This document shows, piece after piece, positions 33,667 through 42,836 of a DNA stretch of 46,241 nucleotides. The DNA comes from Sphingomonas sp. 32-62-10. GTDB taxonomy: Bacteria; Pseudomonadota; Alphaproteobacteria; Sphingomonadales; Sphingomonadaceae. The DNA lies in NCBI GenBank assembly GCA_002280555.1, contig NCEE01000030.1, positions 1-46,241 on the forward strand, written 5' to 3'. How positions within the stretch are numbered: the stretch's first letter is position 1; every line of letters starts with the position of its first letter. Both the position numbers and the translations under genes were made by a program. The notes below the pieces were generated by a model that saw only the letters and a list, made by a program, of their open reading frames with translations, searched no databases and was not told the origin of the DNA.

Positions 33667-35841
33667 GTTGCGACCGGCCGTAGGTAGCCAGGGATGCCGA
33701 TCGCTCGGTTGAAACACCGTGCGGACCGTGCCCACTCCGAGCGTAACCGATACCCCGCCCGTTCGGTAAAGCACCGGCCTGTCGAGCCGCAGCCAGCGGG
33801 GTGTGCAGCGTCGGGGCAAGCGGCGATCGCTGATGACGATATCGGCATCGCGACACGCAGCGATTAACTCACCCACCGACAGGCGATAGGGGCTGCGGGT
33901 CGCCAAGATCCGCCAGCGCCGCCCGCCGGCGACTCGGTCAGAAATGCACAGATCTCGACTGCACCGCGCGCCCGGCTGATCGGAAAGCAATAGCGGCTCG
34001 CCATCGATCCCGCTCGCCTCGGCAAGCATAGATCGGGTATAATCCCCGGCGCGATCACGCAGCAGCGCGACGTTGCCGGTCTCGGTCCGGAGCGCGACAT
34101 GCCGACCATCCCCCGTCACCAGCAGATCGGGTGGCGGCGTCATCACGCTCCAGCCTGCGCCGATCAGTAGTGGTAGCGCCCCTACCCAGCGAGATCGCGT
34201 ACGCCAAAGCGCGATCCACAACCCCCCGATGACGATTAGGGCGAATGCACCACTCGGCATGCTCGGTAATGTCGCCACCGCGCCGGGGGCGGCAGTAACC
34301 ATATGCGCGATCGCCAGCAGCAATCGGAGTGACTGTTCGGTCAGCCACCAAATCGGTGCCCCGATGCCCAGCAGGTCAAGCGCCAGTGCCAGAGCCTCGA
34401 GCGGCATGACAATAAACGTCGTCAGCGGAATGGCGACGATATTGGCGAGCGAACCATACAGCCCCGCCTTATGGAAATGATAAAGAGCGATGGGCGATAA
34501 CGCTGCCTCGACGACAACACCGGTCAGCAGCAGCGATCCGATCTGGCGCAGCAGCCAACGGCCGCGCCCCTCTTCACGCGGCGCAAACCAGGCGCGGACG
34601 CGCGGATGCTCATGCAACGCGATAATCGCGGTGATCGCGGCAAAGGATAGCTGGAAGCTCGGCCCCGCCAGCGCCTCGGGCCAGAGCACGACCACAATCA
34701 CCGCACCGGTCGCGACGAGCCGTAACGTCATCGCCTCTCGCCCCAGCGCAATCGCCAGCAACACCATCAACGCTGCGACGCATGACCGGATCGTCGGCAC
34801 TTCAGCACCGGTCAGCACGGTATAGCCGATCGCCGCCAGAGCCGCCGCCGCTGCCGCAATCAGTGGCAGGCGAAGATGCAGCGCGGCCCAAGGGCTCAGC
34901 GCGAGAAGCCGCAGCATCACCAGCATCACCGCCCCCACCACGGCCGTGATGTGCAGCCCGCTGACCGACAAAAGGTGCGCCAGCCCGGACCGGCGCATTG
35001 CATCTGCGTCCTCTAGCGGAATCGCCCCCTGATCGCCGGTCGCGAGCGCTGCAGCAATCGCACCGGGCGCTCCCTGAACCTGGCTGCGGATATGCGCCGA
35101 CAGACGCTCACGCAGCCCGCCTTGTGCGACGTCACCGGGTGACAGGACGGTGATCGGCGCAAACCCCCTGCCCGTCGCGCCAAGCCCGTCGAACCATGCG
35201 ACGCGGGCAAAATCATAGGCGCCCGGCACCGATGGCGGCGGGGGTGGCATCAGCCGTGCGCCAAGCCGGATGACCGCCCCACGTGACAGACCGGCGGGCA
35301 TGTCCTGGTCTGCGATGTTCACACGGACAAGCGGGGGGAGCGTGGCGACACTCGATCGGCCCATATTCTCCACGATCGCGAGCGGGGCGAGACGCAGGCG
35401 CACCAGCTCGCGCGACGGTAGCGGATCGACCCGCTCCACGCGCGCATCGAATTGCACGATCATCGGCCGCATCAGGGGAGCGCTCGCGACTCGTTCCGCG
35501 CGCCACCAACTTAGCGCGAGCCCGATCGCCATCGCCGCGCAACCGATCGCAACGGTGCGCGTCGCCCGTCCACCACGCCCGACCGACAGCGCGATCAGCA
35601 TCATGCCCACCAGTGCGCCTATAGCCAGCGCCCAGGCGGTTGGGTCGGGCAGGATAAACCATAAGGCCGCGCCGGTGCCGAGCATGACCGGCAGCCAGAG
35701 CACGAGCTGATCGCGCTCCGCCTCCAGCCATTGTTCTAGGCGATTGGCTGCCGCAGCGATGACAGACGATACGCGCCGCCAAGCCGCCGTTTGAAGCGGG
35801 GCGATCACCGTGCTAGGGGCGCGCGAGGCTGTACTGGCCAT
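33649..35841 (-). CDS. comEC: ComEC/Rec2-family DNA uptake channel
   Basis: A 730-residue polytopic protein of the ComEC/Rec2 family, the inner-membrane channel for single-stranded DNA in natural transformation. The N-terminal DUF4131 part (about 45-210) includes two or three membrane helices. The competence domain (about 230-520) has the hallmark SGLAHLLSVSGLHITAVVGA and GAEVPTIRSCVAALMVLLAI. The C-terminal metallo-beta-lactamase-like part (from about 575) lacks the HxHxDH metal motif: the segment after LLVTGDGRHVAL holds no such ligands, so it is probably not a nuclease. The exact start is uncertain. It is divergent from gltX by 58 nt. Confidence 0.9.
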   Translation of the reverse strand: MASTASRAPSTVIAPLQTAAWRRVSSVIAAAANRLEQWLEAERDQLVLWLPVMLGTGAALWFILPDPTAWALAIGALVGMMLIALSVGRGGRATRTVAIGCAAMAIGLALSWWRAERVASAPLMRPMIVQFDARVERVDPLPSRELVRLRLAPLAIVENMGRSSVATLPPLVRVNIADQDMPAGLSRGAVIRLGARLMPPPPPSVPGAYDFARVAWFDGLGATGRGFAPITVLSPGDVAQGGLRERLSAHIRSQVQGAPGAIAAALATGDQGAIPLEDADAMRRSGLAHLLSVSGLHITAVVGAVMLVMLRLLALSPWAALHLRLPLIAAAAAALAAIGYTVLTGAEVPTIRSCVAALMVLLAIALGREAMTLRLVATGAVIVVVLWPEALAGPSFQLSFAAITAIIALHEHPRVRAWFAPREEGRGRWLLRQIGSLLLTGVVVEAALSPIALYHFHKAGLYGSLANIVAIPLTTFIVMPLEALALALDLLGIGAPIWWLTEQSLRLLLAIAHMVTAAPGAVATLPSMPSGAFALIVIGGLWIALWRTRSRWVGALPLLIGAGWSVMTPPPDLLVTGDGRHVALRTETGNVALLRDRAGDYTRSMLAEASGIDGEPLLLSDQPGARCSRDLCISDRVAGGRRWRILATRSPYRLSVGELIAACRDADIVISDRRLPRRCTPRWLRLDRPVLYRTGGVSVTLGVGTVRTVFQPSDRHPWLPTAGRNPGTNR

Positions 35842-35899
35842 CGATTTTCAAGTCTGGGAGAAGCCGCAACGTGGCGCAAGTTCTGAAATTTTTACAGCC

Positions 35900-37348
35900 A
35901 TGAATGCCCCCGCCGCCACATTGCCGGTCGTCACCCGATTTGCCCCCTCTCCCACCGGTTTCCTGCACATCGGCGGCGCGCGTACCGCGCTGTTCAACTG
36001 GTTGTTTGCGCGTGCGCATGGCGGCAAATTTCTGCTGCGGATCGAGGATACCGATCGCGCCCGCTCGACCCAGGCGGCGATCGACGCCATTATCGATGGC
36101 ATGCAGTGGCTCGGGCTTGATTGGGACGGGGAAGCGACATTCCAGTTCGCGCGCGCCGATCGCCATGCCGAAGTCGCGCACCAGATGCTCGCTGCGGGCC
36201 GCGCCTATAAGTGCTTTGCGACCGCTGACGAATTGACCGCAATGCGCGCGGCACAGCAGGCAGCGAAGCAGCCGCTGCGCTATGATGGCCGGTGGCGGGA
36301 CCGCGATCCGGCCGAAGCACCAGAGGGCGCGCCCTTCGTTGTCCGGCTAAAGGCACCGCGCGAGGGCGCGATGACGATCAGCGATCAGGTACAGGGCGAT
36401 GTGACCGTCCAGAATGCCGAGATTGACGATTTCGTCCTGCTCCGGTCGGATGGCACGCCGACCTATATGCTGGCCGTCGTGGTCGACGATCACGATATGG
36501 GGGTCACCCATGTGATCCGCGGCGACGATCATCTGAACAACGCATTCCGCCAGTTGCCGATCATGCACGCGATGGATGCGATCGAGGGTGGTTGGCCTGC
36601 GCCCGTCTACGCTCACATCCCGCTAATCCACGGAACGGACGGTGCCAAGATGTCGAAACGACATGGCGCGGTTGGGGTCGACGCATATCGTGACGAGCTT
36701 GGCATCTTGCCCGAGGCGCTGGGCAATTATCTGTTGCGGCTCGGCTGGGGACATGGGGACGACGAGATCATCAGCCGCGAACAGGCAACCGAATGGTTTG
36801 ACCTGAGCGGAGTCGGCAAATCACCATCCAGGTTCGATTTGAAGAAGCTGGAGAACCTGAACGGTCATTACATCCGAATCGCTGATGATGCACGACTAGC
36901 CGATCTGGTGGCCCCGCATCTGGGGCATGATGTAGGCGCGGAGGGGCACGATCTGCTCCGCCGGGCGATGCCCTTTCTCAAGCCGCGCGCCGCCAATTTG
37001 CTCGAACTGGCCGACGGTGCCGGCTTCCTGTTTCGCACGCGGCCATTGACGATGGACGAGGCGGCAAAAGGCTTGCTGGCGGGCGAAGCGGCCGATCTGC
37101 TCGCCCGTGTTCACGCCGCGCTTGACGCCGTGAATGACTGGGATACGGAAGTGCTCGAGACTGCCGTCAAGCAGGTTGCCGAGGATGCCGGGGTGAAGCT
37201 CGGCGCGGTCGCGCAGCCGCTGCGCGCGGCATTGACGGGGCGTAAGACATCACCCGGGATTTTCGACGTACTCGTCCTGTTGGGGCGGACCGAAAGTCTC
37301 GGCCGGATTGCCGATCAGATGGCCAGTGCATCTGCCACGGGTGCGTAA
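35900..37348 (+). CDS. gltX: Glutamyl-tRNA synthetase
   Basis: A 482-residue class I aminoacyl-tRNA synthetase charging tRNA-Glu. The HIGH-type motif is FLHIGGARTALFNWLFAR (21-38), and the KMSKS-type motif is GAKMSKRHGAVGV (about 248-260). LRIEDTDRARS and HVIRGDDHLNN are further signatures. The ATG at 35900 (MNAPAATLPVVTRFAPSPTG) is chosen because the 30 residues read from an ATG at 35810 are atypical. No Shine-Dalgarno is obvious. gltA follows after 39 nt. Confidence 0.97.
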   Translation: MNAPAATLPVVTRFAPSPTGFLHIGGARTALFNWLFARAHGGKFLLRIEDTDRARSTQAAIDAIIDGMQWLGLDWDGEATFQFARADRHAEVAHQMLAAGRAYKCFATADELTAMRAAQQAAKQPLRYDGRWRDRDPAEAPEGAPFVVRLKAPREGAMTISDQVQGDVTVQNAEIDDFVLLRSDGTPTYMLAVVVDDHDMGVTHVIRGDDHLNNAFRQLPIMHAMDAIEGGWPAPVYAHIPLIHGTDGAKMSKRHGAVGVDAYRDELGILPEALGNYLLRLGWGHGDDEIISREQATEWFDLSGVGKSPSRFDLKKLENLNGHYIRIADDARLADLVAPHLGHDVGAEGHDLLRRAMPFLKPRAANLLELADGAGFLFRTRPLTMDEAAKGLLAGEAADLLARVHAALDAVNDWDTEVLETAVKQVAEDAGVKLGAVAQPLRAALTGRKTSPGIFDVLVLLGRTESLGRIADQMASASATGA

Positions 37349-37387
37349 TCGCCGGTGGCGTAACAATTTAGGCAAGAAGAGGGACCT

Positions 37388-38671
37388 ATGACCGATACTG
37401 CAAAACTCACCGTCGATGGGGCCGATCACGAGTATAAGGTTGTATCGGGCACCGTCGGTCCGCAGGTCGTCGATATCCGCAAGCTTTATGCGCAGACCGG
37501 CAAATTCACGTTCGATCCCGGCTTTACCTCCACCGCCAGCTGCGAATCAGGGCTCACCTATATCGATGGCGACGAAGGCATCCTCCTCCACCGCGGCTAT
37601 CCGATCGGCCAGCTGGCCGAACAGTCGAGCTTCATGGAAGTATCCTATCTGCTGCTGAACGGCGAACTGCCGAGCAGCGACGAACTCGACAAATTCACCT
37701 ACACCATCTCGCGCCACACGATGCTGCACGAACAGCTGATGACCTTTTACCGGGGCTTCCGCCGCGATGCGCATCCGATGGCGATCATGTGCGGCGTGGT
37801 CGGCGCGCTTAGTGCGTTCTATCACGACTCGACCGACATCACCGATCCGTATCAGCGCATGGTCGCGAGCCACCGGTTGATCGCCAAAATGCCGACGATT
37901 GCGGCAGCCGCGTATAAATATTCGGTTGGTCAGCCCTTCGTCTATCCGAAGAACTCGCTCAGCTACACCGGCAACTTCCTGCGGATGACCTTCGGGGTGC
38001 CAGCCGAGGAATATGAAGTGAACCCGATCGTCGAAAAGGCGCTCGACCGCATCTTCATCCTGCATGCCGATCACGAGCAGAACGCCTCGACCTCGACCGT
38101 GCGGCTCGCCGGTTCGTCGGGCGCGAACCCGTTTGCGTGCATTGCGGCCGGAATCGCCTGTCTCTGGGGCCCGGCGCATGGCGGCGCCAACGAAGCTGCG
38201 CTCAACATGCTGCGCGAAATCGGCACGCCCGACCGGATCCCGCACTATATCGAGCGCGCCAAGGACAAGAATGATCCGTTCCGCCTGATGGGCTTTGGCC
38301 ACCGCGTGTACAAAAATTACGATCCGCGCGCGACGGTGATGCAGCAGACCGTCCGCGAAGTGCTCGGCGCGCTTGGCGTCACCGATCCGATCTTCGATGT
38401 CGCGCTCCAGCTCGAAGAAATGGCGCTCAACGATCCGTACTTCATCGAAAAGAAGCTGTTCCCGAACGTCGATTTCTATTCGGGCGTGATCCTGTCAGCC
38501 ATCGGCTTCCCAACCACGATGTTCACCGCATTGTTTGCGCTCGCCCGCACCGTCGGCTGGGTCGCGCAGTGGAACGAAATGATCGCCGACCCGGAGCAGA
38601 AGATCGGCCGCCCGCGCCAGCTCTATACCGGGCCAACGTTCCGCGATTATCCGCCGCTCAGCGCGCGCTAA
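37388..38671 (+). CDS. gltA: Citrate synthase
   Basis: A 427-residue hexameric-type (type II) citrate synthase that condenses acetyl-CoA and oxaloacetate at the entry of the TCA cycle. Catalytic residues lie in LWGPAHGGANEAAL (His), MGFGHRVYKNYDPRA (His) and FPNVDFYSGVIL (Asp). The N-terminal beta domain (QVVDIRKLYAQTGKFTFDPG) is typical of Gram-negative enzymes regulated by NADH. AGAGGGACCT precedes the ATG. It is probably cotranscribed with gltX. Confidence 0.98.
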   Translation: MTDTAKLTVDGADHEYKVVSGTVGPQVVDIRKLYAQTGKFTFDPGFTSTASCESGLTYIDGDEGILLHRGYPIGQLAEQSSFMEVSYLLLNGELPSSDELDKFTYTISRHTMLHEQLMTFYRGFRRDAHPMAIMCGVVGALSAFYHDSTDITDPYQRMVASHRLIAKMPTIAAAAYKYSVGQPFVYPKNSLSYTGNFLRMTFGVPAEEYEVNPIVEKALDRIFILHADHEQNASTSTVRLAGSSGANPFACIAAGIACLWGPAHGGANEAALNMLREIGTPDRIPHYIERAKDKNDPFRLMGFGHRVYKNYDPRATVMQQTVREVLGALGVTDPIFDVALQLEEMALNDPYFIEKKLFPNVDFYSGVILSAIGFPTTMFTALFALARTVGWVAQWNEMIADPEQKIGRPRQLYTGPTFRDYPPLSAR

Positions 38672-38691
38672 TCCTGCCGATAAGAAGGACT

Positions 38692-38719
38692 GGTCCGCTG
38701 CGGGAAAGCCGCGCGGATC
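38692..38719. terminator. Hairpin between gltA and the kinase-like gene
   Basis: GGTCCGC-T-GCGG (38692-38703) pairs with CCGCGCGGATC (38709-38719) through 11 bp with one bulged T and one G-U pair, around the loop GAAAG. It lies 20 nt after the gltA stop and reaches the stop of the convergent gene. There is no T-run. Confidence 0.5.
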
Positions 38720-40106
38720 AGCTCCCTCGATACGGCAGCGTGAACACGAACCGCGCGCCCTGCCCGGGGGCACTGTCGACGGTGACGTCGCCACCCATCG
38801 CGCGCGCCAGGCGGCGGGCGATATAGAGACCAAGGCCGCTGCCGCCGGGTTCGGTCACGTCGATGCGTTCGAATTTTTCAAAGATGCGTGCCTGATCGGC
38901 GAGGGCGATGCCCTTGCCCTGATCGGCGACAACAACAGCCGCAAAATCGCCGTCGCGTTCCGCCCTGATCCACACCATGCCATCCTGTGGCGAATAGCGC
39001 ACTGCATTGCCGATCAGATTCACGAGAACCTGCAATGCCCTGCGGAACTCGCCGGTCGCGGGCAGCGATTCCTGTGTGCTTGGTCGATCGATCCGCACAT
39101 TGTTCGTTGCCGCACGCACGCCGAGCAGCCCGGCGGCACGGCGTGCAATATCGGCAAGATCAATCGCCTCATGCGCCACGATAAAGTCCGGCCGCTCGAT
39201 CGCCTGCAGATCGACAAGGTCATCGACCAGCCCGAGCAGATGTCGCCCTGCAGTTGCGATATCGGCGGCATAATCGGCATAATCCTGCCGCAACGGCCCT
39301 TCGGATTGGGCGTTAATGCTATCAGCATTGGCGATGATCCGTCCCAGCGGAGCGCGCAGGGCTTTGTCGAGCCGCGTGCTGAACGCTTCGGGCAGGCCCT
39401 GATCGGCGGTTTGCGGCACGATCGGCGCGGGCGGTCGCTGTGCTTCGACCATCTGGGTTGCACCGGCAAAACCGGCGAAAATACCCGCCGAATCCGAACG
39501 CGGCGCTGCCGACAGGAGTACCGGGCGACCGGTGGCACGGATCTGCGCGGGCTGGTCTTCAAAACGCTGCCGCATCGCGAGCGCGCCAAGGATCGGGAAC
39601 ATCCCGCTGGCGTCCTCTGCCAGAATGAACAGGCGCGTTAACGGCTGGCCAAGCATCGGCCCAGCATCGAATCCGTGGCGCGCGCCGGCATCGGCTGAGA
39701 TATAAGTAAGTCGCAGCGCCGAATCGGTCTCCCACTGCCAGTTGGCAGCACTCCGAACGAAATCGCGGTCACGCGCGTCACGATCGGCCACGGGCTGCCA
39801 GGGCTGGCGCGCTTTCCATCCGGTGATCGACAGGCGAACACCGCCGCTGTCGGGATCAGGATCGGCACGGACCCACATATCGATATCGTCATCGCCATCG
39901 GCGGCGACCACGGCGCGTGACACCAGAATGCGGAGCCGCTGCACCAGTCGGACGAGCGTTGCCAGTTGTGGCACCGCGATCGGTGCGCCAATCGCTCCGC
40001 CCGCGCGCGCATTCAGATCATGCAGCCGCGAATCAGCCTCAATCAACCGGCCGGCGGCGTCGACCAGCCCGCGCACCGGCGGCAAGGCGGGATCGATCAC
40101 GTTCAT
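38718..40106 (-). CDS. PAS histidine-kinase-like protein lacking the phospho-accepting His
   Basis: A 462-residue soluble protein built as a sensor kinase. Residues 1-110 form an unassigned N-terminal part, a PAS domain covers about 118-225 (NWQWETDSALRLTYISADAG), a HisKA-like dimerisation helix pair about 240-305, and a HATPase domain about 350-460. In the H-box the usual H-E-L-R-T-P-L reads K248-A-L-R-A-P-L, so the phosphorylated His is replaced by Lys. The ATP site looks intact: N367 in NLIGNAVRYS, D395 in VADQGKGIA, and GGSGLGLYIA at 421-430. It is therefore probably not an autokinase; DivL of Caulobacter, with Tyr at this place, is a known parallel. It is the last gene of the operon, coupled to the DUF2336 gene by ATGA. 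No response regulator adjoins it. Confidence 0.88.
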   Translation of the reverse strand: MNVIDPALPPVRGLVDAAGRLIEADSRLHDLNARAGGAIGAPIAVPQLATLVRLVQRLRILVSRAVVAADGDDDIDMWVRADPDPDSGGVRLSITGWKARQPWQPVADRDARDRDFVRSAANWQWETDSALRLTYISADAGARHGFDAGPMLGQPLTRLFILAEDASGMFPILGALAMRQRFEDQPAQIRATGRPVLLSAAPRSDSAGIFAGFAGATQMVEAQRPPAPIVPQTADQGLPEAFSTRLDKALRAPLGRIIANADSINAQSEGPLRQDYADYAADIATAGRHLLGLVDDLVDLQAIERPDFIVAHEAIDLADIARRAAGLLGVRAATNNVRIDRPSTQESLPATGEFRRALQVLVNLIGNAVRYSPQDGMVWIRAERDGDFAAVVVADQGKGIALADQARIFEKFERIDVTEPGGSGLGLYIARRLARAMGGDVTVDSAPGQGARFVFTLPYRGS

Positions 40107-41203
40107 CGCGGTTGCGCTTTGGCGAGCACCAGCAGGGCATCGCGGAAATCAGGGTGAAGGCTGAGCCCGGCCAGCGCGGTGCGCGCGTCGTCCGGCGACA
40201 CGGCCATAATCGAATCGAGCTGATCCGCGAATCCTTCGACATCACGGCGCGGATCGGCCTCGCACAGCGCCAGCCCGATCGCGGCGATTGACGCGCGCTC
40301 TAGCGCCACGGCGCGCAGTACCAGCCACAGCCGATCAGCAACGGGATCGAGGACAATATCACGAGCCAAAGCATAGCCGAAACCAAGTGCATGCGCGAGC
40401 AATGCGACGAACAGCGCGATCCGCCTGTCACCCAAGGATTCGATCAGGAAATCGGGCAATTCGTGGGGCTGTGCGCCCAAGGCTGCTGCCAGGCGCATGG
40501 CCGATGCTTCCAGCCGGTCGCCCTCGTCATGCGCGGCGAGGCTGCGCAGTGCCGCCTCAGTGAGCGCGCGATCAAGCGCGGGCGATGCAGGCATCGATTG
40601 GCGCAGCGCGGCCGCCGCCCACCAGACGAGCCGGTGGTGCAATTCTGCCGGCAAATCGCTACGCGGGGCGGCACCGGGCTCGATCGCGGCACGGCGGCGT
40701 GCATCAGCTGCGAGCAGCGCGGTTGCCGCCGCCGCAACGATCCCATCGGGGCTACTCACCAGCCGCGCGACAAAGCTTGGCCGATCTGGATCATCGGGTG
40801 CGACGGGAGCCAGCGCTTCACACAATATCTCTTGCCGAACGCGGGCCAGTAGCTCGCGCATCAGCTCATCATCGCGCAGCAACCCCACCCGGCACAGCGC
40901 CGAATGGACACAGGGCGGATCGCCGACCAACCGGTTGGCGAGCTCAGGCTCATCGCGCCCGATCAGCAACCGACCGGCATGTTGGCGCAATTCAGCCTCG
41001 ATTGCCGCCGTCAGTCCGGCGAGTGATTCCGCCAGCGCCGCCCGCACCCGATCATCGAGTCGGGCCTGATCTTCCACAAAAAAATCGTCGAGCGCCGCCG
41101 TAACCCGGCGGTCGGCGCAAACGTCATCAGCGGCTCCGCGCGCGAGCAGCTGGCTGGCACCACGAAGAGTACCATCGTTCATGTCGGAAGGGTCGATCGA
41201 CAT
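40103..41203 (-). CDS. DUF2336-family helical repeat protein
   Basis: A 366-residue, Ala/Leu-rich soluble protein that fits the DUF2336 family, alphaproteobacterial proteins of unknown function with HEAT-like helical repeats. Visible segments include DDFFVEDQARLDDRVRAALA, LAESLAGLTAAIEAELRQHA, LIESLGDRRIALFVALLAHA and AGLSLHPDFRDALLVLAKAQ. The Met at 41203 is preferred (CGGGAACC before it) over one at 41221. The stop overlaps the start of the kinase-like gene (ATGA), so the two products are probably made in step and may bind each other. No enzyme motif is seen. Confidence 0.7.
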   Translation of the reverse strand: MSIDPSDMNDGTLRGASQLLARGAADDVCADRRVTAALDDFFVEDQARLDDRVRAALAESLAGLTAAIEAELRQHAGRLLIGRDEPELANRLVGDPPCVHSALCRVGLLRDDELMRELLARVRQEILCEALAPVAPDDPDRPSFVARLVSSPDGIVAAAATALLAADARRRAAIEPGAAPRSDLPAELHHRLVWWAAAALRQSMPASPALDRALTEAALRSLAAHDEGDRLEASAMRLAAALGAQPHELPDFLIESLGDRRIALFVALLAHALGFGYALARDIVLDPVADRLWLVLRAVALERASIAAIGLALCEADPRRDVEGFADQLDSIMAVSPDDARTALAGLSLHPDFRDALLVLAKAQPR

Positions 41204-41238
41204 GGTTCCCGACGTAAGCATGTAGCGTTAAATTCAAG

Positions 41239-42420
41239 CTAAGGCTTTTCTCGCAAAGCCTCAATAACCGCTGCAAGTGACAATGCCGCGTAGGTGGCGG
41301 TCAGCGCCAGCCCGGTCTGGGCATAGCCCCATACATAAAAGGGCAGCAGCACAAGCGGATACGCAACCGGGCTGCCCCACCAGCGGCGGCGGATGCGATC
41401 GCTGGCACCGCGCTCGGCCAGCCCCGCCAACACCGTCAGCCCGCCGGCGAGCGCAATGCCGGTGCCGGTACCCTCAGCGGCACTGTTGACGAAGCCAAGC
41501 ATCACTATCGTCAGCGCCGATCCCCCCGCGATCGTGCCGCGCAAAACCGTGGTAGCCGGCTGCTCATCACGCATCCATGCCAGAACTGCACCAATCGACA
41601 GCCCCAGAAACGATGCCAGCACGGCCAACAGGCCAAAAAACGGCCAGCCCCAGCCGATCACTCCAAGCCCCGCAAGTAGCAAGCCAGCTGACACACCTCC
41701 AACCACCAGCGACGGTGTCGACCGGGCGATCAGCGGCGGCAGCAGTCGCCGCGCGATCGGTGAGATGACATAACGCTCGACCCAAGAAAGGCGATTCGAC
41801 ACGAATGCGGCAACCACCGCATCGTTGCGTAGCCGCAAGCGTGCGGAATCCCGTTCGACGCCGTGCCCCTCGCGCGCATCCCCGCTGGGCAGCAACAAAT
41901 GATCAGCACCGGCCTGCGCCGTCACGCGCAACAGGGTAGATTCGAAATCATAATCGCGCGGCAGCGCGGCGACATCGGCGATGCGCTGTGCCTCCACGCG
42001 GGCGAGCCCCGCCCAAATCGCATCGCCCCCGACCCGCTCGAGCCCCGGCAGGGCATCGGCATCGGTCGTGACGAGCAGGGTGTCGCTGCCTTCCCCGCTC
42101 AGCAGCGCAATAATTGGCTCGGTCGTCACCAACCCGTCGGCGACAACCAAAACCCGGGCCAAGGGATGGAGCTTTGCCTCGGCTTCGCGCGCGGATCGCA
42201 CCACATCAACGGCGATGCCGCGTCGCTTCATCCGCGATACCGCACCGACCATTTCGGGGCTGAGCCGAGTGACAACGATGATCAATTGCCCGGCGCCCGC
42301 GCCGATCAATAACCGCGCCTGAAACTCGATCAGCGTCGCGCCGCCGAACGGCAGCGTCGCCGCAAGCATATCGGGACGATCATGTGCGTCGTCGGTAGCG
42401 AAAATCAGCCCTGCAAGCAT
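41239..42420 (-). CDS. Membrane protein resembling a decayed nucleotidyltransferase/CDP-alcohol transferase
   Basis: A 393-residue protein. The N-terminal half (about 1-180) has the alternating strand-helix pattern of a sugar-phosphate nucleotidyltransferase (LIEFQARLLIGAGAGQLIIV; RVLVVADGLVTTEPI; DTLLVTTDADALPG) but lacks the LxxGxGxRxxxxT-x-PK loop. A linker (NRLSWVERYVISPIARRLLP) leads to about five membrane helices. This order recalls bifunctional inositol-phosphate cytidylyltransferase/CDP-alcohol phosphatidyltransferases. The DGxxAR...GxxxD...D motif expected after the second helix is missing: that place reads LASFLGLSIGAVLAWMRDE. Homology is inferred from architecture, and catalysis is unlikely. 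The gene is 35 nt upstream of the DUF2336 gene and 40 nt downstream of the Hpt-like gene. Confidence 0.65.
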   Translation of the reverse strand: MLAGLIFATDDAHDRPDMLAATLPFGGATLIEFQARLLIGAGAGQLIIVVTRLSPEMVGAVSRMKRRGIAVDVVRSAREAEAKLHPLARVLVVADGLVTTEPIIALLSGEGSDTLLVTTDADALPGLERVGGDAIWAGLARVEAQRIADVAALPRDYDFESTLLRVTAQAGADHLLLPSGDAREGHGVERDSARLRLRNDAVVAAFVSNRLSWVERYVISPIARRLLPPLIARSTPSLVVGGVSAGLLLAGLGVIGWGWPFFGLLAVLASFLGLSIGAVLAWMRDEQPATTVLRGTIAGGSALTIVMLGFVNSAAEGTGTGIALAGGLTVLAGLAERGASDRIRRRWWGSPVAYPLVLLPFYVWGYAQTGLALTATYAALSLAAVIEALREKP

Positions 42421-42460
42421 TTGAGGCGCTTAAGGCCTCCGGCACGGCTTGGCAAAGGGG

Positions 42461-42754
42461 CTAAATGCGTTCCACGGCGCGGCGAACGCGCTGCAGCATC
42501 TGCGGGGCGTGGGGCAGGCTTTCGCTTGCCTCGGTGGCGATTGCCAGCAGGCGTACCGCACCAAAGCTGGCCGCCAGGCCCTTCAGCCGGAGCGCCGCAG
42601 CCCGCCAATCGCTCGGTGCGACCGATGTTTCCATGGCCTTGACGGCGCGATACGCACTATCGACAAACGCTTCACGCAGTTCGGCAATCAGCTCGGGTTC
42701 GTCCCCTACTGCTGCCGCCAATGTCGCATCAATTGCACCGGGATCATATGCCAT
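42461..42754 (-). CDS. Hpt-like protein lacking the phospho-His
   Basis: A 97-residue four-helix-type protein of histidine phosphotransfer (Hpt) character: GDEPELIAELREAFVDSA, SDWRAAALRLKGLAASFGA, VRLLAIATEASESL. In active Hpt domains the second motif reads A-H-x-L-K-G. Here the His position is L55 (A-L-R-L-K-G), so it cannot carry phosphate. The rest of the helix pair is well kept, suggesting a binding role. The ATG at 42754 is chosen over a TTG seven codons upstream. It is the first gene of the reverse-strand operon and divergent from the coiled-coil gene. Confidence 0.72.
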   Translation of the reverse strand: MAYDPGAIDATLAAAVGDEPELIAELREAFVDSAYRAVKAMETSVAPSDWRAAALRLKGLAASFGAVRLLAIATEASESLPHAPQMLQRVRRAVERI

Positions 42755-42802
42755 AGCCCTAAGGATAGCCCCCAACCCTTAAGGCAAGGTTATGCTATTT
42801 CC

Positions 42803-42817
42803 TTTGCGCCCCGCAAA
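42803..42817. promoter_or_regulatory. Palindrome in the divergent Hpt/coiled-coil control region
   Basis: TTTGCG-CCC-CGCAAA is a perfect 6-bp inverted repeat within the 82-nt gap between the starts of the Hpt-like operon and the coiled-coil gene. Its place suggests an operator shared by both directions; this is inference. Confidence 0.35.
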
Positions 42818-42836
42818 ATCGTGGTAAACGAGGGCG

